Positions 1 through 9,428 of a DNA stretch of 15,136 nt are shown here, one piece after another (within the stretch, counting starts at the first letter, position 1; each line of letters starts with the position of its first letter). The stretch comes from Lachnoclostridium sp. UBA739 (GTDB lineage: Bacteria; Bacillota_A; Clostridia; Lachnospirales; Lachnospiraceae). The DNA lies in the NCBI GenBank assembly GCA_002297865.1, contig DBKX01000392.1:1-15136 (forward strand). Direction: 5' to 3'. The notes below the pieces were generated by a model, which was not told the origin of the DNA, made no database searches, and saw nothing but the letters and a program-made list of their open reading frames with translations. The position numbers and the translations under genes are program-made.

Positions 1-812
<812 letters not shown>

Positions 813-1361
813 TTAAGAGAGTTGTATTTTAGAAAGGCTCTTTGCCATCTGATCAATCTCTGTTCGAATACTGCTGTCTACAACTCTGTCACCAATTCGT
901 AGAATCATTCCACCAATAATGTCAGGGTTGACTTCGTAATGGAACTCTAATTGTTTGAAAGATGTAACTTCTAACAGTCTTTTTGTCAACTGAAGTTTCT
1001 GTTCCTCTGTTAATTCAACTGCAGTTGTTACACTTACAACTCCAATATTTTTATATTCTTTCACTTTTTCTTCTAAGTACTGAAAAATATGATTTAATTC
1101 ATCATAGCGCTCTTTTGTTACAACGATAACAAGAAAGCCTACCATGGTGTCGCTAATTTTACCTTTAAAAATATTTTCCACTACCTGAATCTTTTCATCT
1201 TTACTAATCTTTGGATGATTTAACAAAGTAACAAGGTCTTCATTTTCAGCGAAAACTTCTTTCACAAAAGCCTCTTCCTCTAAAATCTGTTCTAAAGCAT
1301 TTTCTTCTAAGGCTAGTTCAAAAAGCGCCTGTCCGTATGTTTTAGAAACTAGCTTTGCCAT
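813..1361 (-). CDS. atpH: ATP synthase F1 subunit delta
   Basis: This encodes the delta (OSCP-like) subunit, which joins the top of the alpha3beta3 head to the b-subunit stator. The 182-residue length is typical. The N-terminal six-helix domain begins MAKLVSKTYGQALFELA, and the C-terminal end has the family signature around NPDIIGGMILRIGDRVVDSSI. The start codon overlaps the 3' end of atpF by 13 bp, so the two are probably translationally coupled. The upstream Shine-Dalgarno is weak (GGTGAT-like), consistent with coupling. It lies between atpF and atpA, as in most bacterial atp operons. Confidence 0.95.
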   Translation of the reverse strand: MAKLVSKTYGQALFELALEENALEQILEEEAFVKEVFAENEDLVTLLNHPKISKDEKIQVVENIFKGKISDTMVGFLVIVVTKERYDELNHIFQYLEEKVKEYKNIGVVSVTTAVELTEEQKLQLTKRLLEVTSFKQLEFHYEVNPDIIGGMILRIGDRVVDSSIRTEIDQMAKSLSKIQLS

Positions 1362-1897
1362 GTTCCATCACCCATCTCTCTTAACGTTTCATCAAATAAA
1401 TGATTTTGAGTTTTTTCATCCATAGAAGTTTTTACAATCTTACCAGCCATAGCAGCCGCAACATTGATAATCTCCTGTTTCATCTCATCTTGAACTTTAG
1501 ACTTTTCTAACTCAATATCTTTATTGGCACGATCAATTATTTTAACAGCTTCTTCTTTTGCTTCGTTAATAATAACAGTCTCCTGCTTTAACGCTTTCTT
1601 ACGTGCATCACTGATAAGAAGTTCTGCTTCTTTATCAACCTGTTTTAACTTGCCATCGTATTCAGCTTTGAATTCTTTGGCCTGTTTTTCATCACGTTCA
1701 GCATTATCAAGCTGATCTTGAATATACTGCTGTCTTTTTTTCAAAAAGTTTCTTGCTGGATTGAACAGTAAGTTTGACATGAAGAAGAATAAGACTAGCA
1801 TGGCAACTGCCATTATTCCTGCATCTACAAGTAACTGTAGGTCCAAACCGAAGATTCGGTTATTCATCCAGCCTGTTTCTAACAGAATAAAGTTCAC
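1349..1897 (-). CDS. atpF: ATP synthase Fo subunit b
   Basis: This is the b subunit, the peripheral stalk that anchors F1 to the membrane. One N-terminal membrane helix is visible (about residues 21-45). It is followed by a long, charged, heptad-rich region (about residues 50-165), which forms the right-handed coiled-coil stator and contacts delta at its end. The 182-residue length is within the usual range. The start is a GTG at 1897, chosen because GGGAGG lies seven bases upstream; the next in-frame ATG is ten codons later and lacks a site. It lies between atpE and atpH. Confidence 0.95.
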   Translation of the reverse strand: MNFILLETGWMNNRIFGLDLQLLVDAGIMAVAMLVLFFFMSNLLFNPARNFLKKRQQYIQDQLDNAERDEKQAKEFKAEYDGKLKQVDKEAELLISDARKKALKQETVIINEAKEEAVKIIDRANKDIELEKSKVQDEMKQEIINVAAAMAGKIVKTSMDEKTQNHLFDETLREMGDGTWQS

Positions 1898-1940
1898 TTT
1901 CTTGCCTCCCTTCGATTGGCTTTTCTTTTATTACACAAAA

Positions 1941-3006
<1,066 letters not shown>

Positions 3007-3059
3007 AAACTCACCTTCCTTTTCTTTATATTTTAAATCAAGCATACCATGATGGCACA

Positions 3060-3452
3060 CTATCTATGAATAAAAGGTTGAAAATATGCAGATATTTTTA
3101 ACCCCATCATACCAATAAATAACCCAATTGGATTAATTACTTTTGGAAAACAGAATGCTGTCCCAACTGCTACGAGCATTACAAGAAAACGAATCATTGT
3201 TTTCTTTTTCATTACTTTTTCAGCTGATTCAGGTTCGAGATCAAGACAATAATCCAGACTTCTATATAAATGAATCGCCATGAATGCAGAAAGAATACAA
3301 CCAATAATCAGACCTGTCACATAAGAACGTCTGTTATTCATTAACAATACCCCTAATACCGTAAATGGAACTGCATATAAAAGAATACCCAAAAGTAGTC
3401 TGTTTAATGTTTGTTTTGAATCTTCCAATATCTTACTCCTTATCAGTACCAT
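3060..3452 (-). CDS. atpI: AtpI-like membrane protein of the ATP synthase operon
   Basis: This is a small membrane protein of about 130 residues with four hydrophobic segments: residues about 20-40, 45-65, 85-105 and 108-122. Position, size and topology match AtpI-type proteins, which are linked to assembly of the c-ring or to ion supply. Sequence signatures in this family are weak, so the name rests largely on context. The start is ambiguous: an ATG at 3452 has AGGAG five bases upstream and overlaps atpZ by 20 bp, while a TTG at 3428 has AAGGAG at ideal spacing just past the atpZ stop. I list the ATG form. Confidence 0.75.
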   Translation of the reverse strand: MVLIRSKILEDSKQTLNRLLLGILLYAVPFTVLGVLLMNNRRSYVTGLIIGCILSAFMAIHLYRSLDYCLDLEPESAEKVMKKKTMIRFLVMLVAVGTAFCFPKVINPIGLFIGMMGLKISAYFQPFIHR

Positions 3453-3753
3453 TTTCACTCCTGCTATCTTCCTTAGAAGATTGACCTTTTGCAGTAAAGT
3501 GCCTCCAATATTCAAGCTCCTCATTTTCTCTCTTTAAGTCTTTCAAGTAGAAACTCTTAGTTAAATAATAGACATTTCGAAAGGCTGCAAGAACCCCCAA
3601 GAAAAAAAGAATAATAAATAAATAATGTGTTTTAAAATGCTTATCTAAATAATATCCAGCAATTACACATAAACATATTGGGGTTAGAAATGTAATCCCA
3701 ACTTGCGATATCATCGTCAATGCTTTTAAAACTGAACGACTTTCTCTTTTCAT
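3433..3753 (-). CDS. atpZ: AtpZ/AtpI family protein, first gene of the atp operon
   Basis: This is a 106-residue protein with two membrane helices (about residues 13-35 and 41-60) and a charged cytoplasmic tail. The pair of helices with GYYLDKHFKTHY between them is typical of AtpZ, which is encoded ahead of atpI in many Firmicutes and is thought to act with AtpI in Mg2+ or Ca2+ transport or in assembly. The open frame extends up to a GTG at 3804 and an ATG at 3795. Those codons lie in the -10 box of the operon promoter, so they would not be on its transcript. The ATG at 3753 has GGAG six bases upstream and is preferred. Confidence 0.8.
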   Translation of the reverse strand: MKRESRSVLKALTMISQVGITFLTPICLCVIAGYYLDKHFKTHYLFIILFFLGVLAAFRNVYYLTKSFYLKDLKRENEELEYWRHFTAKGQSSKEDSRSENGTDKE

Positions 3754-3793
3754 TTTATGCTCCAATATTTCTTGATAATTTTTAGATACTGAC

Positions 3794-3822
3794 ATTATAT
3801 ACACTTTGTTTACCTTTGTCTA
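3794..3822 (-). promoter_or_regulatory. Promoter of the atp operon (housekeeping sigma type)
   Basis: On the minus strand TAGACA (3817-3822) and TATAAT (3794-3799) are separated by exactly 17 bp, close to the vegetative consensus. The start of transcription would be near 3787, giving a leader of about 34 nt to the atpZ start at 3753. The site lies immediately downstream of the rpiB terminator, so the atp genes appear to be transcribed on their own. Confidence 0.8.
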
Positions 3823-3825
3823 CCT

Positions 3826-3856
3826 TAAAATGAAAAAGGAGTAGATAACTACTCCT
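3826..3856 (-). terminator. Intrinsic terminator after rpiB
   Basis: On the minus strand an 8-bp perfect stem, AGGAGTAG with CTACTCCT (3849-3856 and 3837-3844), has a four-base loop and runs into a T-rich tract (TTTTTCATTTT). The rpiB stop codon lies within the first arm. It separates the six-gene operon from the atp promoter. Confidence 0.88.
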
Positions 3857-4277
3857 CAATTTTGTTTATTCTTCTAATATGTCTTTCATCATTAGAAAAT
3901 TCTGTATTTAAGAATGTATCTACAATCTTAATTGCAAGTCCAGGGCCAACTACTCTTCCCCCCATGGCTAAAATATTAGCGTCATTATGTTCTCTTGTTG
4001 CCTGTGCACTAAAGCAGTCATGGCATAAAGCAGCTCGAATTCCTTTTACCTTATTTGCAGCAATTGAAATCCCAATACCAGTACCACAAATCAAAATACC
4101 TTTCTCACAAGTACCGTCTACAACGGCATGCGCTACTTTTCTAGCATACTCAGGATAGTCTACAGATTCCTCATTAAAACATCCATAATCTTCGAAAGGG
4201 ATATTATTTTCTTTCAGATACCCAATAATCTCTTGCTTTAAGGCATATCCGCCATGATCGCATCCAATTCCTATCAT
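3849..4277 (-). CDS. rpiB: Ribose 5-phosphate isomerase B
   Basis: This enzyme interconverts ribose 5-phosphate and ribulose 5-phosphate in the non-oxidative pentose phosphate pathway, in the cytoplasm. The 142-residue product shows the RpiB/LacAB fold signatures: an N-terminal GCDHGGY with D7 and H8, catalytic C64 in CGTGIGISIAANK, and H97 in the REHNDANILAMG segment. The ATG overlaps the stop of the phosphatase gene by 4 bp (ATGA), and GAGGAGGA precedes it. B. subtilis has the same neighbours (ywlE then ywlF/rpiB). An allose 6-phosphate isomerase role cannot be excluded from sequence, but the isolated context favours ribose phosphate. Confidence 0.93.
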   Translation of the reverse strand: MIGIGCDHGGYALKQEIIGYLKENNIPFEDYGCFNEESVDYPEYARKVAHAVVDGTCEKGILICGTGIGISIAANKVKGIRAALCHDCFSAQATREHNDANILAMGGRVVGPGLAIKIVDTFLNTEFSNDERHIRRINKIEE

Positions 4278-4729
4278 TCCTGGTCCTCCTCATTAAGTTT
4301 TATTAATGATTTCTTAATTAATCTTGATAATTCAGAAAAACATTCCTCGTAATCTAAAACAGTCCCTCCATAGGGGTCAATTACATCTCCCTCTTCACCA
4401 ACATACTCCTTTAGCGTATATAAGTTACCAGAGAGTCCAAATTCCTCTGCTATTTTCAATTTTTGTGCAAATGTCATCGTGATAACAAGAACATTACCCT
4501 CTAGATCTTCTTTTGTCAATTGAGTCGAAACATGATTATCCAATGACAAGTTATGATTTTCTACCACCATCTCCGCTTTCTGATTGGATGGTTCTGGAAA
4601 CAATACAACAAGCCCACGTGAACACACTTCAATTGTTCCATCTACTGACATCCCACGGTAAATTGCCTCTGCCATTGGACTTCTGCATGTATTTCCTGTA
4701 CAAACAAAGACGACTTTATCATACTTCAT
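4274..4729 (-). CDS. ywlE: Low-molecular-weight phosphatase, YwlE-type protein arginine phosphatase
   Basis: This 151-residue protein belongs to the low-molecular-weight tyrosine phosphatase fold. The P-loop CTGNTCRS (C10-S17) supplies the nucleophile C10 and the phosphate-binding R16, and the general acid is D118 in DPYGG. The loop residue T14 corresponds to Thr11 of B. subtilis YwlE, where a threonine in place of the bulkier residue of tyrosine phosphatases is associated with phosphoarginine specificity. The enzyme is therefore predicted to remove the arginine marks placed by McsB for ClpCP. No mcsB lies in this window. The ATG at 4729 overlaps the sua5 gene by 11 bp; the longer frame from 4759 adds ten non-conserved residues and is not preferred. 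Confidence 0.88.
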   Translation of the reverse strand: MKYDKVVFVCTGNTCRSPMAEAIYRGMSVDGTIEVCSRGLVVLFPEPSNQKAEMVVENHNLSLDNHVSTQLTKEDLEGNVLVITMTFAQKLKIAEEFGLSGNLYTLKEYVGEEGDVIDPYGGTVLDYEECFSELSRLIKKSLIKLNEEDQE

Positions 4730-5807
4730 CAGTATCACACCTTTCACTACTTGAAACATCTATCACATGATATCCTGCCGCTTTAAGCAAACGGTTCATA
4801 ATTGCCTGTCCCAAATTATTTTTTGAAAAACATTCACCATATATATATTCTACTTCAAGGTGGTCAAACTCCCTTAATATTGCATACAAATGTCTTGCCA
4901 CTGACTCTTCATCTTTTCTAGAGCCTATGCTCATCACATAATCAGCCTTATATTTATTCTTCGTTTCTTCTGTTGCAATAACGCCAACCTTACAGTGGCC
5001 GTTTCTTTTTTCTTCTACTGCTTTATTAATGGCACGTACAACTTCCTCTTCTTGTCCATCATATAAAGTTAAATCTCCCTTTGGAGCATAGTGTTTATAC
5101 TTCATTCCTGGTGCTTTTGGTTTTAAGCCATCTTTGACTCCCTTTGTCAAAATCGCCTTATCAACCACCACCTCACCAATCACTGCTTCTAACATTTCTT
5201 TTGTAATATAACCTGGTCTCAAGATTGTGGGAACATCAGAAGTCATATCTACAATAGTGGATTCTATGCCTATACCAACTTCTCCACCATCAATTACCAT
5301 GTCAATCTTTCCATCTAAATCTTCAATTACATGTTCCGCCCTAGTTGGACTAGGTCTTCCAGATGTATTTGCACTAGGTGCAGCAATTAAAACTCCCGAT
5401 GTACGAATTAATTCCAATGCGATTGGATGATTTGGCATTCTAACAGCAACGGTATCTAATCCACCTGTGGTTCCATAAGGAACTTTATCACTCTTATTAA
5501 ATATCATGGTCAAAGGACCTGGCCAAAAGGCCCCTGCAAGCCTCTTTGCATTTTCTGGAATTTTATTGGTTAACACAGATAAGCTATTCATATCTGCAAT
5601 ATGAATAATTAGCGGATTATCAGATGGTCTGCCTTTTGCTGCATATATCTTTTTTGCAGCGCTGGAAAGCAGTCCATCTCCGCCTAACCCATATACCGTT
5701 TCTGTTGGAAACGCTACTAATCCTCCACTTTTTAAAATACTTGCCGCTTCATCAAAATCTTTCTTACTACAGGTATCCTTATTAATTTTCTTAACTTTTG
5801 TTATCAT
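4719..5807 (-). CDS. ywlC: L-threonylcarbamoyladenylate synthase (Sua5/YwlC)
   Basis: This cytoplasmic enzyme makes threonylcarbamoyl-AMP from threonine, bicarbonate and ATP, the first step of t6A formation at position 37 of ANN-decoding tRNAs. The N-terminal YrdC/Sua5 domain (about residues 15-205) shows PTETVYGLG, KGRPSDNP, the APSANTSG segment with S145-N147, and GIESTIVD. The conserved linker APGMKYKHYAP (232-242) leads to the C-terminal Sua5 domain (about 245-350). At 362 residues it is the long two-domain Sua5 form rather than short YrdC. It lies 14 bp after cwlD and overlaps ywlE, so it is within an operon. AGAGG is eight bases before the ATG. Confidence 0.95.
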   Translation of the reverse strand: MITKVKKINKDTCSKKDFDEAASILKSGGLVAFPTETVYGLGGDGLLSSAAKKIYAAKGRPSDNPLIIHIADMNSLSVLTNKIPENAKRLAGAFWPGPLTMIFNKSDKVPYGTTGGLDTVAVRMPNHPIALELIRTSGVLIAAPSANTSGRPSPTRAEHVIEDLDGKIDMVIDGGEVGIGIESTIVDMTSDVPTILRPGYITKEMLEAVIGEVVVDKAILTKGVKDGLKPKAPGMKYKHYAPKGDLTLYDGQEEEVVRAINKAVEEKRNGHCKVGVIATEETKNKYKADYVMSIGSRKDEESVARHLYAILREFDHLEVEYIYGECFSKNNLGQAIMNRLLKAAGYHVIDVSSSERCDTDEV

Positions 5808-5821
5808 TTATAAGACCTCTT

Positions 5822-6529
5822 TTATGCATTCTGTTCTAAGTATTTCTTTATGCCATCCCTAATAGCTCCTGCCATTTTCTTCTGATATTCATCTTCCGTC
5901 AAAAGCTTTGCCTCAGCTTGATTCGATAGAAAACCACACTCTACAATTACCAATGGACATTGGGTTTTTCTAAGCATATAATAGGAATCATTTGCTTTTG
6001 CAACCCTATGATTGCCATCTGCAATAACCGACTTTATGGTTTCTTGCAGTGTTTCCCCCAAAACCTTTCCTTTTTCCGATTCTTGATGATAAAAAACCTG
6101 GGCTCCTTTTGAGCTTTCCTGTTCAAAACTATTCTGATGAATACTTACCGCAAGAACTGCGTTGCTGCTATTTATTATTTCAACACGTTTTTGCATATCG
6201 GCACGTTTCTTATTACTGTCTGTACTTGCATACAAACCACAATCTTCTTTACGTGTCAATATTACCTCATATCCTTCTGATTCCAGCACGTCTTTTAGCA
6301 ATAGTGAAATCTTCAGATTAATATCTTTCTCAAGAACCTCATTAACACCAACCTTGCCAGGATCAAATCCTCCATGACCAGGATCAATCACAATAACTTT
6401 CTTGTCTTTTTCCTTTGTATCATTCGTCACAATATTGGTTGTTCCAAATGTAGCTACACTATCTTTTAATCCATACCCTAGTGCAACTACCAAAAGTAAG
6501 ATAACAATAACACCACAAAACTTTTTCAT
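5822..6529 (-). CDS. cwlD: N-acetylmuramoyl-L-alanine amidase, CwlD-like
   Basis: This 235-residue Amidase_3 protein cleaves the bond between muramic acid and the stem peptide. An N-terminal hydrophobic segment (about residues 4-20) acts as signal or anchor, placing the domain outside the membrane. The zinc and catalytic residues are all visible: H52 in DPGHGG, E67 in LEKDINL, H131 in VSIHQNS and E197 in IVECGFLSN. Size and single-domain layout match CwlD, which prepares muramic-delta-lactam in spore cortex. It follows a GH18 gene of spore type, which supports a cortex role. The Shine-Dalgarno (TAGG) is weak. A vegetative amidase of the same family is the alternative. Confidence 0.87.
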   Translation of the reverse strand: MKKFCGVIVILLLVVALGYGLKDSVATFGTTNIVTNDTKEKDKKVIVIDPGHGGFDPGKVGVNEVLEKDINLKISLLLKDVLESEGYEVILTRKEDCGLYASTDSNKKRADMQKRVEIINSSNAVLAVSIHQNSFEQESSKGAQVFYHQESEKGKVLGETLQETIKSVIADGNHRVAKANDSYYMLRKTQCPLVIVECGFLSNQAEAKLLTEDEYQKKMAGAIRDGIKKYLEQNA

Positions 6530-6594
6530 AGATTACAACCTAAAATTCTCTTTTCTATCATTTTATGAAAAAGTTTTGTTCTTATTCTTATTTT

Positions 6595-8295
6595 CTAATT
6601 AATAAACTTCTGTATTATATTCCAAACGCTGGACTTCTCCATTCCAAGCTTCCAGTAAGCCGTTCCTGCAACACCTGCATCAGATGCTGCTTTCATTCTT
6701 AATTCAACGGATTTATCATCTTCTAACCATACCTTGTTTAATCCTTCTTCTGTCTTAAACTCAGCATAATGCTGCCCGGTTTCCTCATTCCATTGAATTT
6801 TTGCTCCATTTGCATCTATAACAGCACGACTCTGTCCCATACCATATGCAGCACTAGATACCTTTCCATCTGCTTTTTCTGTCCAAATTCTTGTATAGAA
6901 AGGAAGACCTACTACAACTCTTTCTTTGTCCACATCCTTTAAGGTATTATCAATTGCATCCCTAAAGTATCCAATAGAAGATACTGAGCCACTTTCCTCT
7001 GAATTGCCATGATGTTCATCATAAGCCATTATTACTACATAATCTACAATCTGTCCCTGTTCTTTCAAGTCATAAAAACTATTGTAAGGAGCAGGTACAT
7101 AATTATCTACTGATAAAACGATTCCATTATTTCTACACTTGATAGATAACTCCCTTAAAAACTGAATGTAATGCTGTGCAGATTTAGATGTAATATTTTC
7201 AAAATCAATATTGATACCATCCAAATCATACTTAATTGCACTAGCAATTAACTCATTCTCAAGTTTTTCTCTTCTAGAAGTGTAAGATAATAACTGATTC
7301 ATATCCACTTCTTTATTAAAATCATCACACAGAGCCCACACCTCAACGCCAGAATTATGTGCTCTTGTTACATAATTCTCACTTGCCAATGAACTAATTG
7401 TTCCTTCATTGCTTGTAACAGAGAACCATGTAGGGGAAATTGTATTAATCCCTTTTGACTGATCCAATACTGTTAATAGATTGTTATTGGCATCTTGATT
7501 CGTTACTTGGTGCCAGCCTAGCGAAATGGTGTATTCTTTGCTGATATGAGAATACTTTTCTTCTACATAATTGTTTTGAAGTGTCTGATATTCTGCTGCT
7601 GTTACATGCTTTCCTTTCACATAACCAATAACACCATCCTGTGTCATTACCATTTTGAACTTAGCATCTTTTACTTCTTCTGTATCAACATAAGTTAATA
7701 CAGCACCTTCTTTTAACTGCACAAGTATATCCTTTTTTATACTTGCTCCACATCGAAGCTGTGTCGCTTTCTTTACTTTCGAATACAAATAATCCTGTCC
7801 CCAGTCATACTGAATCACAACACGATTAGGCTCTTCATATACCTCATATTCTATATTAGAAAATAATTTTACATAATTCAATGCAACATAAACCTTATCA
7901 CCAATTGTTTTCACAATCTGATAAGGAACAGTTGATTTACTCTTATTTACATAATAATCCTTTGAACCTATTTCTGTTTTTATCACTTCAGACTGAGTTG
8001 TAAATATCAATAAATTCTCATGCGTATCCCAATAAAAACGATGATTTAAGTATTCCCTCACCGTTTCATAGTCTACATAAGCAACACCATCAAGATATAA
8101 GCCCTGCTCATCCGATACTTTATTCTGCAAAATAACCATTACTTTGTCTGAGTCAACTTTGTAATACTCTTTCAAATCCATAACTTTCTTACTTGGTACA
8201 AGTTTTTTTATTGCAATTGCACTAATTGCTATAACAAGTACTATAAGCACTCCAAGTATCAACATCAAAAGCCTATTATGCTTGATTTTCTCCAT
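6595..8295 (-). CDS. Membrane-anchored GH18 family glycosidase, cortex-lytic type
   Basis: This 566-residue protein has an N-terminal membrane anchor (about residues 8-32). A region rich in beta strands follows (about 50-165, resembling the copper amine oxidase N-terminal or stalk-type domain), then an SH3-like segment (about 175-235), then a GH18 barrel (about 255-566). The catalytic motif is DGINIDFE with acid E366. The Asn at position 362 is the variant seen in SleL/YaaH-like spore enzymes rather than in chitinases. The barrel also has VIMAYDEH and a late AYWKLG tryptophan motif. It likely acts as a peptidoglycan N-acetylglucosaminidase outside the membrane. The ATG overlaps the preceding gene by 20 bp and has GGGAGG eight bases upstream. 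Confidence 0.88.
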   Translation of the reverse strand: MEKIKHNRLLMLILGVLIVLVIAISAIAIKKLVPSKKVMDLKEYYKVDSDKVMVILQNKVSDEQGLYLDGVAYVDYETVREYLNHRFYWDTHENLLIFTTQSEVIKTEIGSKDYYVNKSKSTVPYQIVKTIGDKVYVALNYVKLFSNIEYEVYEEPNRVVIQYDWGQDYLYSKVKKATQLRCGASIKKDILVQLKEGAVLTYVDTEEVKDAKFKMVMTQDGVIGYVKGKHVTAAEYQTLQNNYVEEKYSHISKEYTISLGWHQVTNQDANNNLLTVLDQSKGINTISPTWFSVTSNEGTISSLASENYVTRAHNSGVEVWALCDDFNKEVDMNQLLSYTSRREKLENELIASAIKYDLDGINIDFENITSKSAQHYIQFLRELSIKCRNNGIVLSVDNYVPAPYNSFYDLKEQGQIVDYVVIMAYDEHHGNSEESGSVSSIGYFRDAIDNTLKDVDKERVVVGLPFYTRIWTEKADGKVSSAAYGMGQSRAVIDANGAKIQWNEETGQHYAEFKTEEGLNKVWLEDDKSVELRMKAASDAGVAGTAYWKLGMEKSSVWNIIQKFIN

Positions 8296-8905
8296 TCTGT
8301 TTTCCTCCCGTACCTCTATTCACGAATAAAACTACTAAAACATATATGATATATGAGGATAACAGCCCAATTAGTGCAATCCAAATGATTAACACTTCTT
8401 TTCTCTTAGCCCCTGCCTCATCGATTATAATTTCAGATACGCTGCACTCTTCTATAAATTTTTGTGTTGTAACTTCATAGTCTGCTGCAACTGTATCCAT
8501 AAGCTGCTCATCCTTCCTAAGTCTTCCAAGCAAATTATAATCGCTGATTTTCTCTATAGTTTTTCCATTTTCATCTTCCGTTCCTTCAACTGGAATAAAC
8601 ACAAAATATTTTGTATCAAAACCTGTAGTAATATAGCAATTATACGCAATATTTCCTTTGCTATTCATTTTGTAATAGCCTGTAAACTCTAAAGATAATC
8701 CTTCCATTCTGACATAACTAATATGTTCATTATAGGCTTTTTCAATATCACTTTCCCGCCTAATGTTCGCCACCCGAAATGGATTCAAAACCATACCTGA
8801 GCAAAGGAGTATGATTGCTACTGCCAGTAATATTAAGGTTCCTGCCAATTCAAAGAAACGCTTTTGATTAAATGTCATTCCCTCTGATTTAATAGTTCTT
8901 TTCAT
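8276..8905 (-). CDS. Hypothetical membrane protein, two helices with a 120-residue domain between them
   Basis: I do not recognise this 209-residue protein. One membrane helix lies at about residues 18-41 and a second at about 168-195. Between them is a hydrophilic domain of about 125 residues (VRMEGLSLEFTGYYKM and YNCYITTGFDTKYFVFIPVEG are characteristic stretches) with a predicted mix of strands and helices. By the positive-inside pattern the middle domain is probably extracellular. The tail is short and polar (GTGGKQNGENQA). It is the first gene of the operon and overlaps the GH18 gene by 20 bp, so it may assist the anchored wall hydrolase; that is inference. AGGAG lies four bases before the ATG. 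Confidence 0.8.
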   Translation of the reverse strand: MKRTIKSEGMTFNQKRFFELAGTLILLAVAIILLCSGMVLNPFRVANIRRESDIEKAYNEHISYVRMEGLSLEFTGYYKMNSKGNIAYNCYITTGFDTKYFVFIPVEGTEDENGKTIEKISDYNLLGRLRKDEQLMDTVAADYEVTTQKFIEECSVSEIIIDEAGAKRKEVLIIWIALIGLLSSYIIYVLVVLFVNRGTGGKQNGENQA

Positions 8906-8951
8906 AACTCTCCTATACTATAGCAATACTTTTTTGCACTTAGTCGTTCTT

Positions 8952-8981
8952 ATTATAGCACTATCTTAGAATATTGTACAA
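8952..8981 (-). promoter_or_regulatory. Promoter of the membrane protein-GH18-cwlD-ywlC-ywlE-rpiB operon
   Basis: On the minus strand TTGTAC (8976-8981) and TATAAT (8952-8957) are 18 bp apart. The site lies just after the terminator at 8998-9028 and about 47 bp before the ATG at 8905. No other good promoter is seen in the gaps downstream, which are short or absent apart from 65 bp before cwlD. Confidence 0.65.
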
Positions 8982-8997
8982 GAAAAAGCTAGAAATA

Positions 8998-9028
8998 AAT
9001 ATAGGGAGCCTGTATCGCTCCCTATATT
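8998..9028 (-). terminator. Intrinsic terminator after the 69-residue gene
   Basis: This is a perfect 12-bp inverted repeat (8998-9009 and 9017-9028) with a seven-base loop. The GC-rich core is ATAGGGAGC with GCTCCCTAT. On the minus strand it is followed by a T-rich run (ATTTATTTCTAG), so it should end transcription of the kinase-SAF cluster. The next promoter starts 16 bp further on. Confidence 0.75.
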
Positions 9029-9100
9029 GTCAAAGGAACTTACAACGAAATATCTGTTCTTTATAAACAGCTTAACTGCCGGAACGGTATAGAGGTATTC

Positions 9101-9310
9101 CTATTTTATTTTGTTATAATGAACTCCTACAACTTTTCCTTGTTCATCGTATATGTAGTCCGACATATAATTTGCATTTTCCTTGACTAAATATCTTTTC
9201 TTTCTCATGATATCGGAATATGTATATTCCTTTCCATCAATGCATACTTCAAGGCCTTTTTTACTCGCCTCCTCGATATCCATTAAAATCCACTGATTCT
9301 TATTTCTCAT
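9101..9310 (-). CDS. Hypothetical 69-residue protein
   Basis: This is a small soluble protein that I do not recognise. It has no signal or membrane segment and is rich in Lys, Tyr and Asp/Glu. Visible features are an acidic helix (DIEEASKKGLEV), a GKEYTYSDIMRKKRYLVKEN stretch and a strand-like C-terminus, DEQGKVVGVHYNKIK. The frame opens at an ATG at 9319, but GGGAG touches that codon directly. The ATG at 9310 stands nine bases from GGGAG and is preferred. It follows the SAF gene by 118 bp and is followed by a strong terminator. A weak promoter may precede it, so it could be transcribed alone or with the kinase cluster. Confidence 0.6.
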   Translation of the reverse strand: MRNKNQWILMDIEEASKKGLEVCIDGKEYTYSDIMRKKRYLVKENANYMSDYIYDEQGKVVGVHYNKIK

Positions 9311-9356
9311 CCTTGTCATCTCCCAGCTGATAGTAGAAGGTGCAGGAACGATTTAC

Positions 9357-9386
9357 ATAATAGAGAACCTATAATCTGACTGTGAA
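9357..9386 (-). promoter_or_regulatory. Possible weak promoter of the 69-residue gene
   Basis: On the minus strand TTCACA (9381-9386) and TATTAT (9357-9362) are 18 bp apart and 47 bp upstream of the ATG at 9310. Both boxes depart from consensus, so the call is tentative. The 118-bp gap before the SAF gene holds nothing else clear. Confidence 0.3.
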
Positions 9387-9428
9387 ACATTTTATATTTG
9401 CTCTCTATTTTACATCACTCAAGTCTAG

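Noticed and set aside
9359..9409. Inverted repeat AATAGAGA / TCTCTATT between the SAF gene and the 69-residue gene
   Set aside because: The arms are eight bases with a 35-base loop and no T run follows on the minus strand, so it is not a convincing terminator.
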